Shown piece by piece: positions 12,151 to 24,010 of a stretch of 64,000 nucleotides of DNA; positions within the stretch are counted from its first letter, which is position 1; every line of letters starts with the position of its first letter. Below the pieces are notes generated by a model. It saw only the letters and a list, made by a program, of their open reading frames with translations, was not told where the DNA came from and ran no database searches. Source of the DNA: Artemisia argyi (taxonomy: Eukaryota; Streptophyta; Magnoliopsida; Asterales; Asteraceae); contig CM060709.1 in the NCBI GenBank assembly GCA_030686995.1, forward strand, positions 122,852,373 to 122,916,372, read 5' to 3'. The position numbers and the translations under genes are program-made.

Positions 12151-12288
12151 GGCGGATCTGGCGGTACCCAAAATTGGGTTCCGCCAGTGTAATTTCTGGG
12201 AATTTCAGAAATGGCCCAACGGACCAGGCGGCACCCTCAAATGGGTTCCGCCAGTGTATTCTGAGGGTGCCGCCAACATCCTGCAGAA
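12151..12288 (+). repeat. GC-rich hairpin module, copy 2 (double)
   Basis: Two hairpins in a row. GGCGGTACCC pairs with GGGTTCCGCC (one mismatch). GGCGGCACCCTCA (12227-12239) pairs perfectly with TGAGGGTGCCGCC (12262-12274). The module again ends CTGCAGAA. It lies upstream of the third ORF of the Copia element. The remainder of 11789-12784 is AT-rich without a supported gene. Confidence 0.65.
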
Positions 12289-12784
12289 TTTTTGTTTTCA
12301 TTTTCACCAATTCAACATCCAAACACCAAAATCCAATCCTTTTAGGTAGAAACCCATTTCTTGCAATGTGTTTAGCATAATAGGGTACTCCTTCTTCCAT
12401 AAAGTTAACCAAAACCAATTCCCGCCAAAATTCAAAATTTGCCATAACAACCTCAAGGACCCCTCACACATAAAGGAAGAAACCCTTTTAAGGGATCCTT
12501 GAAATCCCTGAGATCTATACTACCACAAATCCACCCAAACCACTAAGCATTTAGTGCAAAACTTGTCTTCTCACTTCACCATTTTCATTGGATTGACTTC
12601 CATGATTTGACAACCCACAATTAATTTTCCAAATCATTAGAAACCTCCATTTTTGTATGGACTAATATCAAATCCAAACACTCCTTTCCATAATCCTTCA
12701 ACACTATAAATTAAGCCATCCTAAACACTATCAAATCACACCTTCTTCACCACAATTTCTGAAACTTTTAAACCATTTTTCACC

Positions 12785-13693
12785 ATGACTAAGTCAACAA
12801 TCACCTCTCAACCATCAAGACCCATCCGGAAACCCGCCCGGATAAGTGTTAAACCACTATGGTCTAATCAACCCATCAACCTAAGCTCCTCATCTTCGGA
12901 TGAATTCACATCACCTATAAAAAATGAACACTTTTTGAACCTTGCATCTCCATCACCATCACCAAATGAACCTAATGAGCTCACTCCACCACCTACTAAA
13001 TCACCCATTGTCCCAAGTCCACCAAGTGCTCCAACCCAACCATCCAAAACTTCATCACCATCACCATTACCCAAAATGGAACCTATGGAGTTATTTGGGT
13101 CTCCTCCCACATCACCACACCCTTTTGTCCAAGATCTAAATGATCTTCCACCAAGACCTACACAACCACCACCTTTTGGAAATAAATCACCAAGGTCAAT
13201 TCTTGACCAAAATGAACTTTTTAACTACACTCAACCACCACAACAAGTGTACCATCAACCCAAACCATTGTTGTTTCACCCCATCTACCATGACATCCAT
13301 GGTCCTCTTTATGGAGAACCAAACTTTGAAAATCATGATCACCCAACTCCACCACACTCTCAAGCTCAAATCTTTGAGTCTTTCTTTCCCTCATATGAGG
13401 ATATACAAAACATGGTTGAAAACCACCTCCATCAAGCAATGGAATTTCAAACCACCTTGCTTGATTCAATACCAAACCCATCATCCACCCAAGAACCAAA
13501 AACTAATCAACCCTCAAACCAAGAACCCAAAACCAACCCATTTCCACCCACTCATCCCCATGTGTGCTCAAATTGTGAGCAAATGGGTGCAAGCATCAAA
13601 ACGTTGCTTCACCAACTCCAAGATGAAACCCGGTTTGCATTCCAACACATCATAGAACGTTTGGATGCTTTTTCCCACCCAAACAAATCCTAG
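12785..13693 (+). CDS. proline-rich accessory ORF of the Copia element
   Basis: A 302-residue intact ORF with its own ATG, very rich in Pro, Ser, His and Asn. The last 50 residues are different: CSNCEQMGASIKTLLHQL and a helical segment likely to form a coiled coil (DETRFAFQHIIERLDAF). It lies 1 kb after the preceding accessory ORF and 0.55 kb before the LTR, so it belongs to the Copia element. I do not recognise a family. A structural or assembly role is a guess from composition. The opposite-strand frames here are shadows of its biased codons. Confidence 0.55.
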   Translation: MTKSTITSQPSRPIRKPARISVKPLWSNQPINLSSSSSDEFTSPIKNEHFLNLASPSPSPNEPNELTPPPTKSPIVPSPPSAPTQPSKTSSPSPLPKMEPMELFGSPPTSPHPFVQDLNDLPPRPTQPPPFGNKSPRSILDQNELFNYTQPPQQVYHQPKPLLFHPIYHDIHGPLYGEPNFENHDHPTPPHSQAQIFESFFPSYEDIQNMVENHLHQAMEFQTTLLDSIPNPSSTQEPKTNQPSNQEPKTNPFPPTHPHVCSNCEQMGASIKTLLHQLQDETRFAFQHIIERLDAFSHPNKS

Positions 13694-14224
13694 ACAACCA
13701 TTTGGAGGCCGTTTGCCCCAATTTAGGAAACTAGGCTTTTATTTTTCTTTCTTGGTTAATTTTTAAAGTTTTTAGAAGTAGAAGAATATTACCCATTTCA
13801 TGTCCTTTGACTTTTCTAAGTCAAAATTTTACTTGGAATGCTATTTCTTTCTACTTACTTTCGTGCATTGTTGGTTGATCATTTTTTATTGTGGTTGCAA
13901 TGTGTGTGGTAACTACAAACTTGGCTATATATATATATATATATCACCAACTAACCATTTTTTTTTGTAGGATCCAAAATCCATGTTTCCCACCTTGGCA
14001 CTCCTTTTAGGGGGAGTAACAAGCAAGGGGGAGCAAGTGCATTTTTTCGCTTCGCTACTCTACTTTTTGTTTCGACAAAAAGGGGGAGAAATATATTAAA
14101 CCTTCAAAACTTAATATGATTTTCATCACTTAAGTTAAACAAGTTTAATATAATTTTTTTTTAAGTGTTAAACACCAAGATTTTGTGAGTTACTTAAAAA
14201 CAAAGTTTATGTTTTGTCATCAAC

Positions 14225-14238
14225 AAAAAGGGGGAGAT
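14225..14238 (+). other. polypurine tract of the Copia element
   Basis: AAAAAGGGGGAGAT directly precedes the TG of the LTR, as in Copia elements. Near-copies of the GGGGGAG core occur at about 14011-14036 and 14077-14089. Nothing else is visible in 13694-14224. Confidence 0.75.
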
Positions 14239-15358
14239 TGTTAATACAAATATCGCCTAAAAACGTTATTTATATTTTACGATCTTCGCTAAGTTTTGTT
14301 AATGACAAATGTAAACTTTAGTTTCTAAGTAAAACATAATCTTAGTTTTAAAGACTTGCATAAACTAGACTTTTGATACATTTTACATTTCATAAAACAC
14401 AACACTTTTTATTTTCTAAAATAGAATTGTCACATCACATTTATGGCAAGTTTTGTCATTATACATTTATGGAAAGAAATGTGTTTGACTTACTTAGATG
14501 TTGCTTGCAAGTTTAGTGTTTGACTTGATATTATGTGATGTGACATTGTTTGGTTTGCTAGAAGTTATGAGATGTGACTTTGTTTGGTTTGCAAGATTTA
14601 TTGCAAAACCAACTGCAAGCCCGGCGGTACCCTGGGGGTACACGGGCGGAACCCTTCTCAGGGGTCCGCCTGATCCGCCAGACCTGCAGAAGGTTTGGCT
14701 ATAAATATTGAGCCACAAGTTGAATTTTGGCTCATCACTTGACATCATATTTTACACACACATTCATTCTTTCATTTAACCTCTTAACATTTCATATGTG
14801 AAGTTTCTTTTTGTAGCAAAGAGATTCACGAGCTTACTAAAAGTAACAAGTATTCAACACAACGTTGCAAGACTTGTTAGCTTAGCATTGTGTAGACTTG
14901 TGTAGTTTACACTTCATTTGATTGTGTATTTTCAGTAGTGATCGGTTAGTATTTTAGTCCTCAAAATACAAAGTGTATCGTGAGTAGTTGTACCCTTGTA
15001 AAAGAAATAACGGGAGTGGTTGTACCCTTGGAAAAGAACTCGACATCTAGCTTTGTGTTGGTAAAAGTATAAGCGACGTGTAAGGTTTTCTCCGCCGGTG
15101 AAAGGAGCTTATTGACTAGTGAAGTAACTCTCGAGTTGGATACTCGGGGCGTGGACGTAGGGCAAGGAAAAAGAGTCCTTGTAGCCGAACCACGATAAAT
15201 ACTCGTGTTGTGGTTTGATCGTTTCTTTCATTTACTTGCATGTTATATATTGTGTTTGTGTATATATCTTTGATCAAACGAAAAGTTTCAAAGCTAACTT
15301 AACAAGTTAAAAAGATTTTAATCGGTAAACTATTCAACCCCCTTCTAGTTTTTCACAT
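14239..15358 (+). repeat. 3' LTR of the Copia element
   Basis: It starts TGTTAATAC directly after the polypurine tract. It contains a TATA box (TATAAATA at 14700-14707) and, near its end, the phrase TTCAACCCCCTTCTAG, common at Copia LTR 3' ends. I placed the end at the CA of 15357-15358. No second copy is present because the 5' part of the element is lost, so the end is approximate. Confidence 0.65.
14623..14707 (+). promoter_or_regulatory. Copia LTR promoter: GC-rich module copy 3 plus TATA box
   Basis: The module (GGCGGTACCC ... GGGCGGAACCC ... GGGGTCCGCC ... CTGCAGAA) ends nine bases before TATAAATA. This ties the module to a transcription start. The two other copies lie upstream of the two accessory ORFs of the same element. 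Confidence 0.6.
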
Positions 15359-16459
15359 GTTTGTTTGTTTTTTTAATAATTGGTTTTGTATAACGTCTTT
15401 AACTGACAGTCATGTTGAGGTTGAGGTTGATGTTGTTGTTTAACTTTAACAATTGATATCATGTTGTACAAAATATGCGAGTATAGTAGCACATAATAAG
15501 CGTTGATAAAGTTAAATTATGCTCTATAAAGTTTCTAAAATGCTTTTATGGATATCCATATATAATTTCCAATTGCAATTTCATGAGTCGTTGTTATAAG
15601 TTGAACATATCACACTAACTAGTGCTTACCATTTGATATTTATATTCCTGTTACTAATAATTTAGCCGTATTTAATATTCAAACCCGTGTACGCATAAAT
15701 TAAACTTTTAAATAAAATAACATGAGTCCTTATTAAAAAATATATATTTTTGAAAAGTCTAAAACTAACATTAGTTTAAAAATTATTTAACTTGTATTAA
15801 AACTAATTCGCATATTTACCAAATTTTGTAATTTTAATGATGAAAGTCTAAAAACTAATACTAATAATCATGTAATTTTAAACAAAGTTAATATTATAAA
15901 GTAAAAGGGGTACGAAATGTAATGGGTTATTTGTATTTTTTCTAAAGTTATTAAAAAACATGAAAACTTGTAATTTTACACTTAGCTCTATATAATTTAT
16001 TTAAAATTTAAACACCAAACTTTTATTAATTACTTCATCTTTTTTTAAGTTTTGTTTTCGTAAATTTGACACCTATATTTTTATGCATTTTTTTTTCTTA
16101 ACCAAATTTCTCCACCAAATTGATTAAGTTTGACCAAAATCAATTTAATTTTGACTTTTTATTGGCCAATCATATTGCTCGATTTCGCCTCCATGACAAA
16201 ATCGAGCTCTCCTATTGGTCTAATTTTTTTTTCAATAAGAAAGGATTTGCATAAACACTCCGAAATGATGTAATTCTTTTATTATATAAAAGATTAGCTT
16301 ATTGTGTGTTAACTTAAGATATAATTAAAAAAAATGTTCTTATGTTTAATATCTTAAATTTAATAAAAAAGATATTATAGTAATTTTAATGTGTTAGCAA
16401 TTCTACACGTAATTTGTACTTTTTATGTAGTATAGATAATAATTGTAGTTTTATTGCGA
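15359..16459. other. AT-rich intergenic DNA, nothing recognised
   Basis: I see no long ORF, RNA gene or clear terminal repeats here. It is probably decayed intergenic DNA. Confidence 0.5.
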
Positions 16460-17420
16460 GACTCGCCATGGTCTTTTCAAAGGTTCTGGTAGTTTGTACT
16501 AATTAAAAGAGATTAAATTTAGTGGTGTTCCACTTTTCTTAGTCACGTTAAATGTGACATGTGAGCATGTCCAATGGATAAGATAGATATCGGTATTAAA
16601 AATTGAAGTTGGAGACATATCAGCGACACCATTGGTCCAGCGTAAATTGTTTTTGAAATTGAATATTCAAATTTATATATATACTAAAAGGCGTTTTGTT
16701 ACTGTAGCAACAGTAACTTTGCAAGTTTCGTGTTTGCCACTTTTAGCCTCTGAGGTTAGTGACCAATTGCGAAGTTAGTCCTTAACGACCGTTAATTAAC
16801 AGACGTGGATTAAATTTGCAGCAGACCAGTAACTTCAGGGGTTTTTTCTGTACAAATAATAAACATAAACAGCCCCAAAGTTATTTTTTTTTCATCGTTA
16901 GTCCCTAAGGACTAACTTTGCAAGGAACGTCACGTTAAGGGACTAAAACTGAAAAATAAGTTGCTACAGTACCAAACAGTGTTTGCTACAGTGCCGAATA
17001 GTGCCTGCACTGTAGCTAACGAATTTATGCTTTCAGTCACTCAATTATCTATAAATCGCATCGTTAGTCCCCCGTTAGCGATCTTTTGCAAATTTAGTCA
17101 TTTTTTTTTTACACAAAACCAAAATTATATATAAAACCAAAATTCGGAGTTATAAATAAAACGATCAAAATTTATTTTTTTAACGAGCGTGTGCACCCCC
17201 TTTTGCAAATTTAGTCCTTAAAAAATAATAATAATAATAATAATAAAATTTTGATCGTTTTATTTCGAGTTTTGATTAAACACGACATTCTCGCAGTAAT
17301 GCGCGGGTGCCCAAGCTCGTTTCCAACTAAAACGCATCTTCTCAGCCACTAGAAACATAGTCTATACGCAAAACAGTAAATCATTAGCATGTACATTACT
17401 AAAACGACTCTTAAATGTTT
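16460..17420 (+). repeat. segment paralogous to 29950-30510, split by a Helitron-like insertion
   Basis: The outer parts match 29950-30510 with substitutions (shared phrases: gacatgtgag, gtccaatggataag, ttcaaatt, tctcagccac). The ~640 bases from about 16676 to 17319 are absent from the other copy. The insert ends ATGCGCGGGTGCCCAAGCTCG before T, resembling a decayed Helitron 3' end (CTRR then T). It also holds 'gctacagt' phrases near 16697, 16970 and 17000. Insert class is tentative. Confidence 0.45.
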
Positions 17421-17540
17421 AATGTTGGCCATATCGGATATATATCGTTAATTTTAAGTAGTAACAAATATTGGAATAGATTAGGGGTATGATCAAACGA
17501 TAGATTAGTCGGTCTAATTTCGTTTAATTTGTTAGCGTTA

Positions 17541-17986
17541 TGTCACGGACTTGTCTCTACAAGGTCTTCCGTGCGGCACTTAGTCTCGACTAAACTCAGC
17601 CTTGCTCGAACACTCTACGATGTATGCAACTAAGAAAGCTTCAAAGAATGGAACAAGTTGAATGAAAGGAAAACGCTTTGTATTACTAGAGAGCTTTACA
17701 AGATTGCTTCCAAGAGAACTTCTTGGATGATCTCTACAAATGAGGCTACCATCTATTTATACTACTCCTAGGAAGCTATGTACAAATTCTAGAGAATTCT
17801 ATGGTAGGAAAGTTCTAGGACTTCCATGAGCTTCTAGGGCTTTCATGTGATTCTAGAGCTTCCTACATCTTCCATACTTTTCCAAGGGCTTCAAAATTTA
17901 TCCATAATCTCCCAAGAGAAGTATAGAATAATCCGGAATCCCGATCAACCTCGAAAATAATCGTATCAATTAGGCGGGTCGTGACA
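17541..17986 (-). repeat. chromovirus 3' LTR
   Basis: It begins TGTCACG and ends CGTGACA, a seven-base perfect terminal inversion. It is the same length as the partner at 22637-23082. Differences from the partner are ten substitutions. Confidence 0.92.
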
Positions 17987-17997
17987 TCCTCCCCCAC

Positions 17998-19455
17998 CTA
18001 AGTTCGCGACGTCCTCGTCATGCCTTCCTCATGATACTTCTTGATCTTGTCCGCAAATTGCCACAATAAATCTTCGGCTTCCCAACTCGCTTCGCTATCG
18101 GGCAACCCACACCACTTGATCAAGTACTCCTTGTAACTCGGCACTCCTCGTCTTCGTATTGTACGATCCGACAAGATCTCTTCAACCTCTTGATCGTACG
18201 AAGTTACAACCGCTGTTGGTGCCCGCTTGGACACCCTCCATTCCGGGTCTTCCTCGTCTCCATGATAAGGCTTGAGAAAGTTAACGTGAAAGACCGGGTG
18301 AATCTTCAACTTGGGCGGTAGTTGAAGCCGATACGATACCTTCCCAACACGTCCTATCACCGGGAAAGGGCCTTCATACCTCCGTATCAATCCCTTATGC
18401 ACCTTCCTCAATGACTTGAGTTGTTGAGGCAAGAGCTTCACCATCACTTGATCTCCGACCTCGAACTCGACGTGTCTCCTTTTTTCATCCGCCCATTTCT
18501 TCATCTTCTTAGCCGCTTTGTCTAATGATGCCCGGGCCAAGTCCGCTTGTTCATGCCATTCCTTCATCGTTTTGTAAGCGGCCGGGCTACTCCCCTCGTA
18601 TGATGCGGCTAAGGCATTGGGACTCAATGGTTGGCGCCCCGTGACCAACTCAAAAGGACTCTTCCCCGTGGCTTCACTCCATTGCATGTTGTAAGAGAAT
18701 TGAGCAACATCAAGGAGTTTAGCCCAATCATGTTGGTTAGCACTTACGTAGTGCCGAAGATAGAGCTCCAATAGTGCATTCACCCTTTCCGTTTGCCCGT
18801 TAGTTTGGGGATGAAAACTCGTAGAGAAGTTCAACTCCGTTCCCATGATCTTGAACAACTCCGACCAAAAGCGCCCCGTGAATCTAGGATCTCGATCGCT
18901 GACGACTACATGTGGCACTCCCCAATACTTCACCACATTCTTAAAGAAAAGCTTAGCCGTATCGTCCGCGGTAACATCAGGTGGTGCGGCAATGAAAGTT
19001 CCATACTTCGAGAATCGATCGACCACCACTATAATACTCCCACATCCTTCCGACTTTGGCAAGCATGTGATAAAGTCCATGGAAACGCTCTCCCATGGTC
19101 CCTTGGGCGTAGGTAAAGGTTCCAACAAGCCTCCGAACTTCTTTTGCTCTATTTTGTCTTGTTGGCAAATAAGGCACGTCCGCACGAATGTCTCTACATC
19201 GTCCTCCATCCTTGGCCAATAATAAGTTCCTTCAACCAATGCCAACGTTCTCTTAATCCCCGGATGACCGGCCCACTTTGAATCATGACACTCTTTCAAG
19301 ATTACCCGTCTAAGATCACCCCACTTAGGCACGTAAAGCCGATCTCCTTTTGTGAACAACATGTCTCCTATAAGCCAAAATCTTTGAGTCTTCCCATCTT
19401 TTGCTAAGGCCACGATCTTCTTGGCAAAAGGATCATGTTCCAATCCTTCCTTGAT
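17998..19455 (-). pseudogene. pol: chromovirus integrase with chromodomain (pol, third segment)
   Basis: Continues the pol frame after an in-frame TGA at 19456-19458. Order: zinc-binding HHCC region (HPGIKRT ... CLICQQDK), integrase core (MDFITCLPKS, VVSDRDPRF, the HPQTNGQTERVN block), a GPF/Y-type region (RRYEGPFPVIGRVGKVSY), then a chromodomain in the last 60 residues (YLIKWCGLPDSEASWE). Chromodomain integrases direct insertion toward modified chromatin. The start of this segment has no ATG, so it could only be made by readthrough. The stop overlaps the polypurine tract. Confidence 0.88.
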
Positions 19456-21342
19456 TCAATCTTGGAGAAAGAATTGAGCTTGGGTGATTGCCGCAAACTC
19501 TGCCTTGCGACTCAATGCATCGGCTACCACATTAGCCTTTCTCGGCTTGTACTCCAATTGGTAGTCGAACTCGGCTAGGAAGTCTTGCCAACGAGCTTGC
19601 TTGGGACTTAACTTCTTTTGGGTTTGAAAATAACTCGTAGCAATGTTATTCGTCTTGATTACGAATCTCGAATCCAATAGATAATGCCTCCAAATCCTCA
19701 AGCAATGGACGATTGCCGTCATCTCTTTCTCTTGCACCGTGTACTTCCTCTCCATCTCATTTAATTTTCGACTCTCAAATGCGATCGGGTGTCCGTCTTG
19801 CATTAGAACTCCTCCAATAGCAAAGTCCGATGCATCCATATGTAACTCGAAAGGCATGGTCACATCCAGTAGTCTCAACACCGGTTCCTCCATAACCGCC
19901 TTCTTTAAACTCTCGAACGCCGCTTGGCACTTCTCATCCCACATCCAAGCTTTGTTCTTCTTCAATATGTCCGTCAATGGAGATGCTATTGCCGAGTATC
20001 CCACGATGAACCTTCGATAATAGTTAACCAATCCAAGAAAAGATCTCAACTCCGTCACCTTGGTTGGTGGTTCCCACTCTTGGATATCTTTCACTTTTGC
20101 CCCGTCCATCATCAATCCACCGTCTTTGATCTTGTGTCCCAAGAACTCGACTTCGTCTTGGGCGAAGGAGCATTTCTCTAACTTTACATAAAGCTCGTTG
20201 TCTCGCAACACTTGGAACACCTGTTTCAAATGCAAGACATGCTCCTCCAATGTATGACTATAAACAACAATATCGTCCAAGTATACCACCACAAACTTAT
20301 CAAGGAATGGGTGAAATAACTTATTCATGAGGGTGCAAAATGTAGCGGAAGCATTTGTTAAACCAAAAGGCATGACTAAGAACTCGTAAGAACTATACCT
20401 CGTGACACACGTAGTCTTAGCCTCGTCTTCCTCCGCTATCCGTACTTGGTAGTACCCCGATCTCAAGTCTAACTTGGAGAAGTATCTCGCCTTTCCAAGT
20501 TGATCAAACAAATCCGCAATGAGAGGAATAGGGTACTTGTTCTTGATTGTTTCCTTGTTAAGTGCCCGGTAGTCTATGCACATCCGCAATGATCCATCCT
20601 TCTTCCTTTGAAATAGCACCGGCGCACCATACTGGGCCTTCGAGGGTCGAATATAGCCCGCATCTAATAGATCCTTGAGTTGTTTACGCAACTCCTCCAA
20701 CTCTAGCGGTGGCATTCGGTAAGGGGCTTTAGCGGGTGGCTTGGAACCCGGTTCCAACTCGATGGTATGATCCACCTCCCTCCTAGGTGGTAGCTTTTTG
20801 GGCAACTCCTTGGGCATCACGTCCTTGAACTCATCAAGTACCCGCTCGATCTCCTTAGGTACCTCCACTTTGCCCGACTCGTCATTCGTCTCTAGCCTTG
20901 TTACCGCCAAGTAGCAAGGTTCACTCTTGTTGTACCCTTTCTTGAATTGCATGGCCGAAAGGGTCTTCACTCTACACTTAGAATCCCGCTCCGTGCTAAC
21001 CATGCAAGTCTTTCCACCATCTAGGATACATAAAGTGTTAGCAAATGGCATAGGGAAAGCTCGTACCTTATCAAGGAACTCCAACCCAAGAACCAAATCG
21101 AAATCATCCATCGGGACCACCGACAAGTCAACCGTCCCCTCCCATTCTCCAATCTTTACCCGAACATCTCTAGCCACTCCTTCCATTGGCTTGGCCTTCG
21201 AGTTTACCGCCTTAAACGTTCCACCAACTTTCATAGCGCTAATCCTTAGCCTCTTGGCTTCATCAATCGACATGAAATTATTAGTGGCACCGGAATCAAC
21301 TAGAGCACGTACCTTGATCCCGTTGATGAATGCTTCAACGTA
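19456..21342 (-). pseudogene. pol: chromovirus protease, RT and RNase H (pol, middle segment)
   Basis: The frame follows the gag stop without a shift. The aspartic protease site [10 protein letters not shown] is encoded at about 21275-21303, upstream of the first ATG, so that ATG is not the real start. RT motifs: [16 protein letters not shown], the catalytic [11 protein letters not shown], and the FLGHKI box. RNase [17 protein letters not shown], with the usual link ALSRKAE at the end. A TGA stop at 19456-19458 separates it from integrase. One base change could explain each stop. Confidence 0.88.
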
Positions 21343-22605
21343 TTATAAGCCATTTCCTAAAACTTTTGGCACCTCCGTCTTGGCCTTGATTGCATTCAAA
21401 ATCCTCATCGTACTCATGCATCCACCTTCGCTCGTACCTTCGTCTTCTTGAGCTATCATTCCGTTGAGGCTTGCTTTCTTGGGGCAATCTCGAGATCTAT
21501 GAGGTCCATCGCATATGAAGCATCCACTCGTCTTGTAATTCATCTTCAAGTCCTTGCCCTTTCCGGCTGGTGGCTTACGTGCATTATCATTCTTTGCTTG
21601 AGCGACTTTCTCTCCCCCACCTTTCTCATGACTCGCCTTTCGATCTTTTGGCTTAGACGAATCTGTCCTTGAACTAAAGTCAATCAAGGCCTCGGCATGA
21701 GCAATAGCTGTAGCAAGGTCTTGAACTCCATGTCTTTCTAACTCCGTCTTAGCCCATCCTTGTAAGCCATCGAGAAAATAGAAGAGAGAGTCTTGGTCGG
21801 AAAGATCCGGAATCTCCAAGACAAGTGTAGTGAATTCCTTAACATACTCCCGGATTGTTCCGGATTGCTTGAGCTTACGAAGCCGACTCTTTGCCTCGTT
21901 CTTAGCATTCTTCGGATAGAATTGCTTCTTAAGTTCCGTTACAAAATCAGCCCAAGTATCGATAATACACGTACCTCGCTCGATATCTCCATATCGACGT
22001 CTCCACCATAACGCCGCGGTATCCTTCAAGTATTGGGTCGCCATCTTGATCTTGGAATCGTCCTCCGTAATCTTAACGCCTACCAAGTATTGCTCCATTT
22101 CCCACAAGAAATCATCAACCGCCCTAGCTTCCCGCTTTCCCACGAACGGTGATGGTTTAGGAACATCAATCTTCGGAGCATGATGACTAGCTTCTCCACC
22201 TCCATTAGCCATGGATCGTTTGCATAGCACCACATCGGCTTGCAAGTCTTCGACGGTCTTACAAATATTGGAGATCTCTTCTTCTCGCAACTTCTTGACC
22301 TCACCCATGAGCATCTCATTTAATTCATGGATTTCACGCTTCATATCATCGCTAAGAGCATTAAGAACGACCCTAAAGTCTTCCCTCATGCTCGTAAATT
22401 CAAAGTTAAAACCTTCCAAGCCCTCAACTTGGTTCTTCAACTCCGTCACGGGTGTCTCAACACCCGTCAATCTCGTATCCAAACTCGACACTACGTCCTT
22501 AGACGTTCCTATCTTCTTGGGGTCTTAACGCCTCTCATCTCGACCTTGCCTCTCATCAATGATTGCACTTACACTAGCACCAATCTTTTCGGTTACGTTC
22601 GCCAT
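21343..22605 (-). pseudogene. gag: chromovirus gag, one early stop
   Basis: The likely start ATG is at 22605-22603; after 26 codons a TAA (22525-22527) interrupts the frame, which then continues in phase to a second TAA at 21343-21345. The central part is the retrotransposon gag region (AALWWRRRYGD, FYPKNAKNEAKSRLRKLKQ), followed by a lysine-rich linker and one CCHC knuckle (CFICDGPHRSRDC). All of gag, protease, RT and integrase lie in one frame, so the parent made a single polyprotein. Confidence 0.85.
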
Positions 22606-22621
22606 CGCCTCGAATCAACCT

Positions 22622-22634
22622 GTCTCTGATACCA
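22622..22634 (-). other. primer binding site for initiator tRNA-Met
   Basis: On the minus strand TGGTATCAGAGAC follows the 5' LTR after two bases. It matches the standard tRNA-Met site except at its last bases. Confidence 0.85.
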
Positions 22635-22636
22635 CT

Positions 22637-23082
22637 TGTCACGGACTTGTCTCTACAAGGTCTTCCGTGCAGCACTTAGTCTCGACTAAGCTCAGCCTTG
22701 CTCGAACACTCTACGATGTATGCAACTAAGAAAGCTTCAAAGAATGGAACAAGTGGAATGAAAGGAAAACGCTTTGTATTACTAGAGAGCTTTACAAGAT
22801 TTCTTACAAGAGAACTTTTTGGATGATCTCTACAAATGAGGCTACCATCTATTTATACTACTCCTAGGAAGCTATGTACAAATTCTAGAGAATTCTATGG
22901 TAGGAAAGTTCTAGGACTTCCATGAGCTTCTAGGGCTTCCATGTGATTCTAGAGCTTCCTACATCTTCCATACTTTTCCAAGGGCTTCCAAACTTATCCA
23001 TAATCTCCCAAGAGAAGTATAGAATAATCCGGAATCCCGATCAACCTCAAAAATAATCGTATCAATTAGGCGGGTCGTGACA
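22637..23082 (-). repeat. chromovirus 5' LTR
   Basis: Same length and ends as the LTR at 17541-17986. A TATTTATA-type signal on the plus strand (about 22849) reads as a TATA box on the element's strand. Confidence 0.92.
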
Positions 23083-23549
23083 GTTAGCCATAAAAAAATA
23101 TAAATAATTAGTGTAGTGTAGAGTCTTTCTTGTATTTATCTACTCGCAAAAGTTTAGGTGTGTATTATAAGTTAAACGATGTTTGTTTAAGTTTAGATGC
23201 TTGTGACAATGTGTAGTCATGAAGCTATTCGTACGGTTACGAGACTATGTGCAAGACTAGGAAACATCTTTGTACTTGGTTATACATACCTCCCTCCCCA
23301 CCTCATTCATTGTGAGGTGGGTGTCACTAGTTACATGTTATGAGATTCACCTAACTCTCTCACTGTTTTTCTCTTTCAAGTTTTTCATATTTGCACGGTG
23401 CACCTATTCTTTCTCTGGATTAATATCCTATTTGGGCTTATTACGGGATAACAATTTACATCAAGAGTTAGGATATGATAAATTAATAGATTGTATTGTT
23501 AGTTTATTGCTTAATCATCTTTGTTTAACAATTTTATATAGTTGTTAAG

Positions 23550-24010
23550 ATCTCGATCCTAATCTTAGGATCTTACAATTTTACGATTTTACAAAGCAAA
23601 AATGATCCGGATCCTACGTAGGATCTTAACAAGATTAAGATCTTATAGGATCCCGATCTTAACCATAGGATATTATGATCTACTCCGATCCGATCTTACT
23701 TTTCTCGAACCGCAAACTAAAAAACTACAAATTTATGGTTTATATTTTTGTATAATTTAAAAAACAACATGCAATTCTTCTTAAACATTCTATATTCATA
23801 ATTTAGGAAAACATTTTCATTAAATATTCATACAAATTCTTGTTTGTAATATATGATAATTTGTATATTTGAATAATATTACAAAGATTATTAAAAAAAT
23901 AACATTATAGTAGGATCTTAGGATATTGATCCAATTTTACGATCACGATTTTTTAAAGACTAAAACGATCCTATGTAGGATCCTGAACTTAAAAACCTTG
24001 CTAAATACGG
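23550..24010. repeat. GATC-rich AT-rich segment
   Basis: The phrase taggatc and its relatives (ggatcttag, aggatccta) occur about a dozen times in both orientations, crowded at both ends (23550-23700 and 23910-24000). This end-weighting suggests a small inverted-repeat element, but I could not fix terminal repeats or a target duplication. The flanks 23083-23549 and 24011-24120 hold no supported gene. Confidence 0.35.

Larger units (their letters stand above)
17541..23082 (-). mobile_element. complete Ty3/gypsy chromovirus, minus strand
   Basis: Two 446-bp LTRs flank a single gag-pol frame with a C-terminal chromodomain, a tRNA-Met primer binding site and a polypurine tract (AGGTGGGGGAGGA, minus strand, 17987-17999). 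GTTA lies directly outside both ends (17537-17540 and 23083-23086), a four-base target-site match. The LTRs differ at ten positions with no indel, so insertion is recent. Three in-frame stops make it non-autonomous today. Confidence 0.9.

Noticed and set aside
12080..12445. Overlapping frames across the GC-rich hairpin module
   Set aside because: Open frames on both strands arise from the GC-rich inverted repeats, not from a protein family.
17531..17540. Five-base target duplication for the chromovirus
   Set aside because: Only GTTA (four bases) matches next to both LTRs; the fifth base differs.
18793..22629. Plus-strand frames over the chromovirus
   Set aside because: Shadows of the minus-strand gag-pol frame.
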